Below, one piece after another: positions 63,998-64,000 of a stretch of 64,000 nt of DNA. Source of the DNA: Trebonia sp963795335 (GTDB lineage Bacteria > Actinomycetota > Actinomycetes > Streptosporangiales > Streptosporangiaceae); assembly GCA_963795335.1 (NCBI GenBank), contig CAWCHI010000018.1, forward strand, positions 160,607 through 224,606, read 5' to 3'. Numbering within the stretch: position 1 is the stretch's first letter; the number at the start of each line of letters is the position of its first letter. The notes under the pieces were generated by a model. It made no database searches, had not been told where the DNA came from, and worked only from the letters and a program-made list of their open reading frames with translations. A program made the translations under genes and the position numbers.

Positions 63998-64000
63998 GGG

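Overview
The window is the replication-origin region of a high-GC actinomycete. Gene order (gyrA-gyrB-dciA-recF-dnaN-dnaA-oriC-rpmH-rnpA-yidD-yidC-jag-rsmG-parA, then trxA-trxB-sigM-murJ-pcnA, then ino1-padR-DUF5318-PBP-rpsF-ssb-rpsR-rplI-dnaB) follows the core seen around dnaA in Streptomyces, Streptosporangiales-like organisms and mycobacteria. Mycothiol-linked genes (ino1, a mycothiol-dependent maleylpyruvate isomerase-like protein), DUF5318, DUF6049 and a sigma-R-type promoter also point to Actinomycetes. I cannot assign a genus.

Layout. 1-8.6 kb: gyrase and replication genes on the minus strand, with oriC (DnaA boxes) between dnaN and dnaA. 9-13.7 kb: plus-strand rpmH to parA. 13.7-16.5 kb: parB and a threonine aldolase-like gene, with parB convergent to parA, which is unusual. 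There are four parS-like sites (936, 12677, 15330, 15373). 17-27.5 kb: minus-strand thioredoxin, sigma/anti-sigma, pseudokinase, MurJ and DUF6049 genes for cell-envelope and redox control. 27.5-43 kb: pcnA, MFS, ino1, padR, a bifunctional PBP, a membrane glycosyltransferase, endonuclease IV, the rpsF-ssb-rpsR-rplI operon and dnaB. A dense second group of DnaA boxes lies just upstream of dnaB.

43-60 kb is accessory DNA made of small divergently controlled modules: MarR/NADPH reductase, sulfatase, MBL-fold/NTF2 with TetR, TetR with a CMD/SMP-30/SDR catabolic set, an ABC transporter with a two-component system, patatin, and a phosphonate remnant (PhnM, a 2H/DUF1045 protein, PhnF). Several carry clear palindromic operators. 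60-64 kb holds a rifamycin-defence operon, HelR (RNA polymerase rescue ATPase) plus a Rox-type FAD monooxygenase. A perfect 19-bp palindrome matching the rifamycin-associated element (RAE) lies upstream of it; this is the most striking system in the window.

Quality. Many essential genes (dnaA, recF, rnpA, yidC, trxB, murJ, pcnA, ino1, helR) are broken by single-base shifts. Nearly every shift I could resolve is one extra base. The shifts occur in patches (about 4-38 kb and 60-64 kb), while the 44-60 kb block reads cleanly. I treat them as sequencing or assembly errors and give whole-gene coordinates spanning the shifts.
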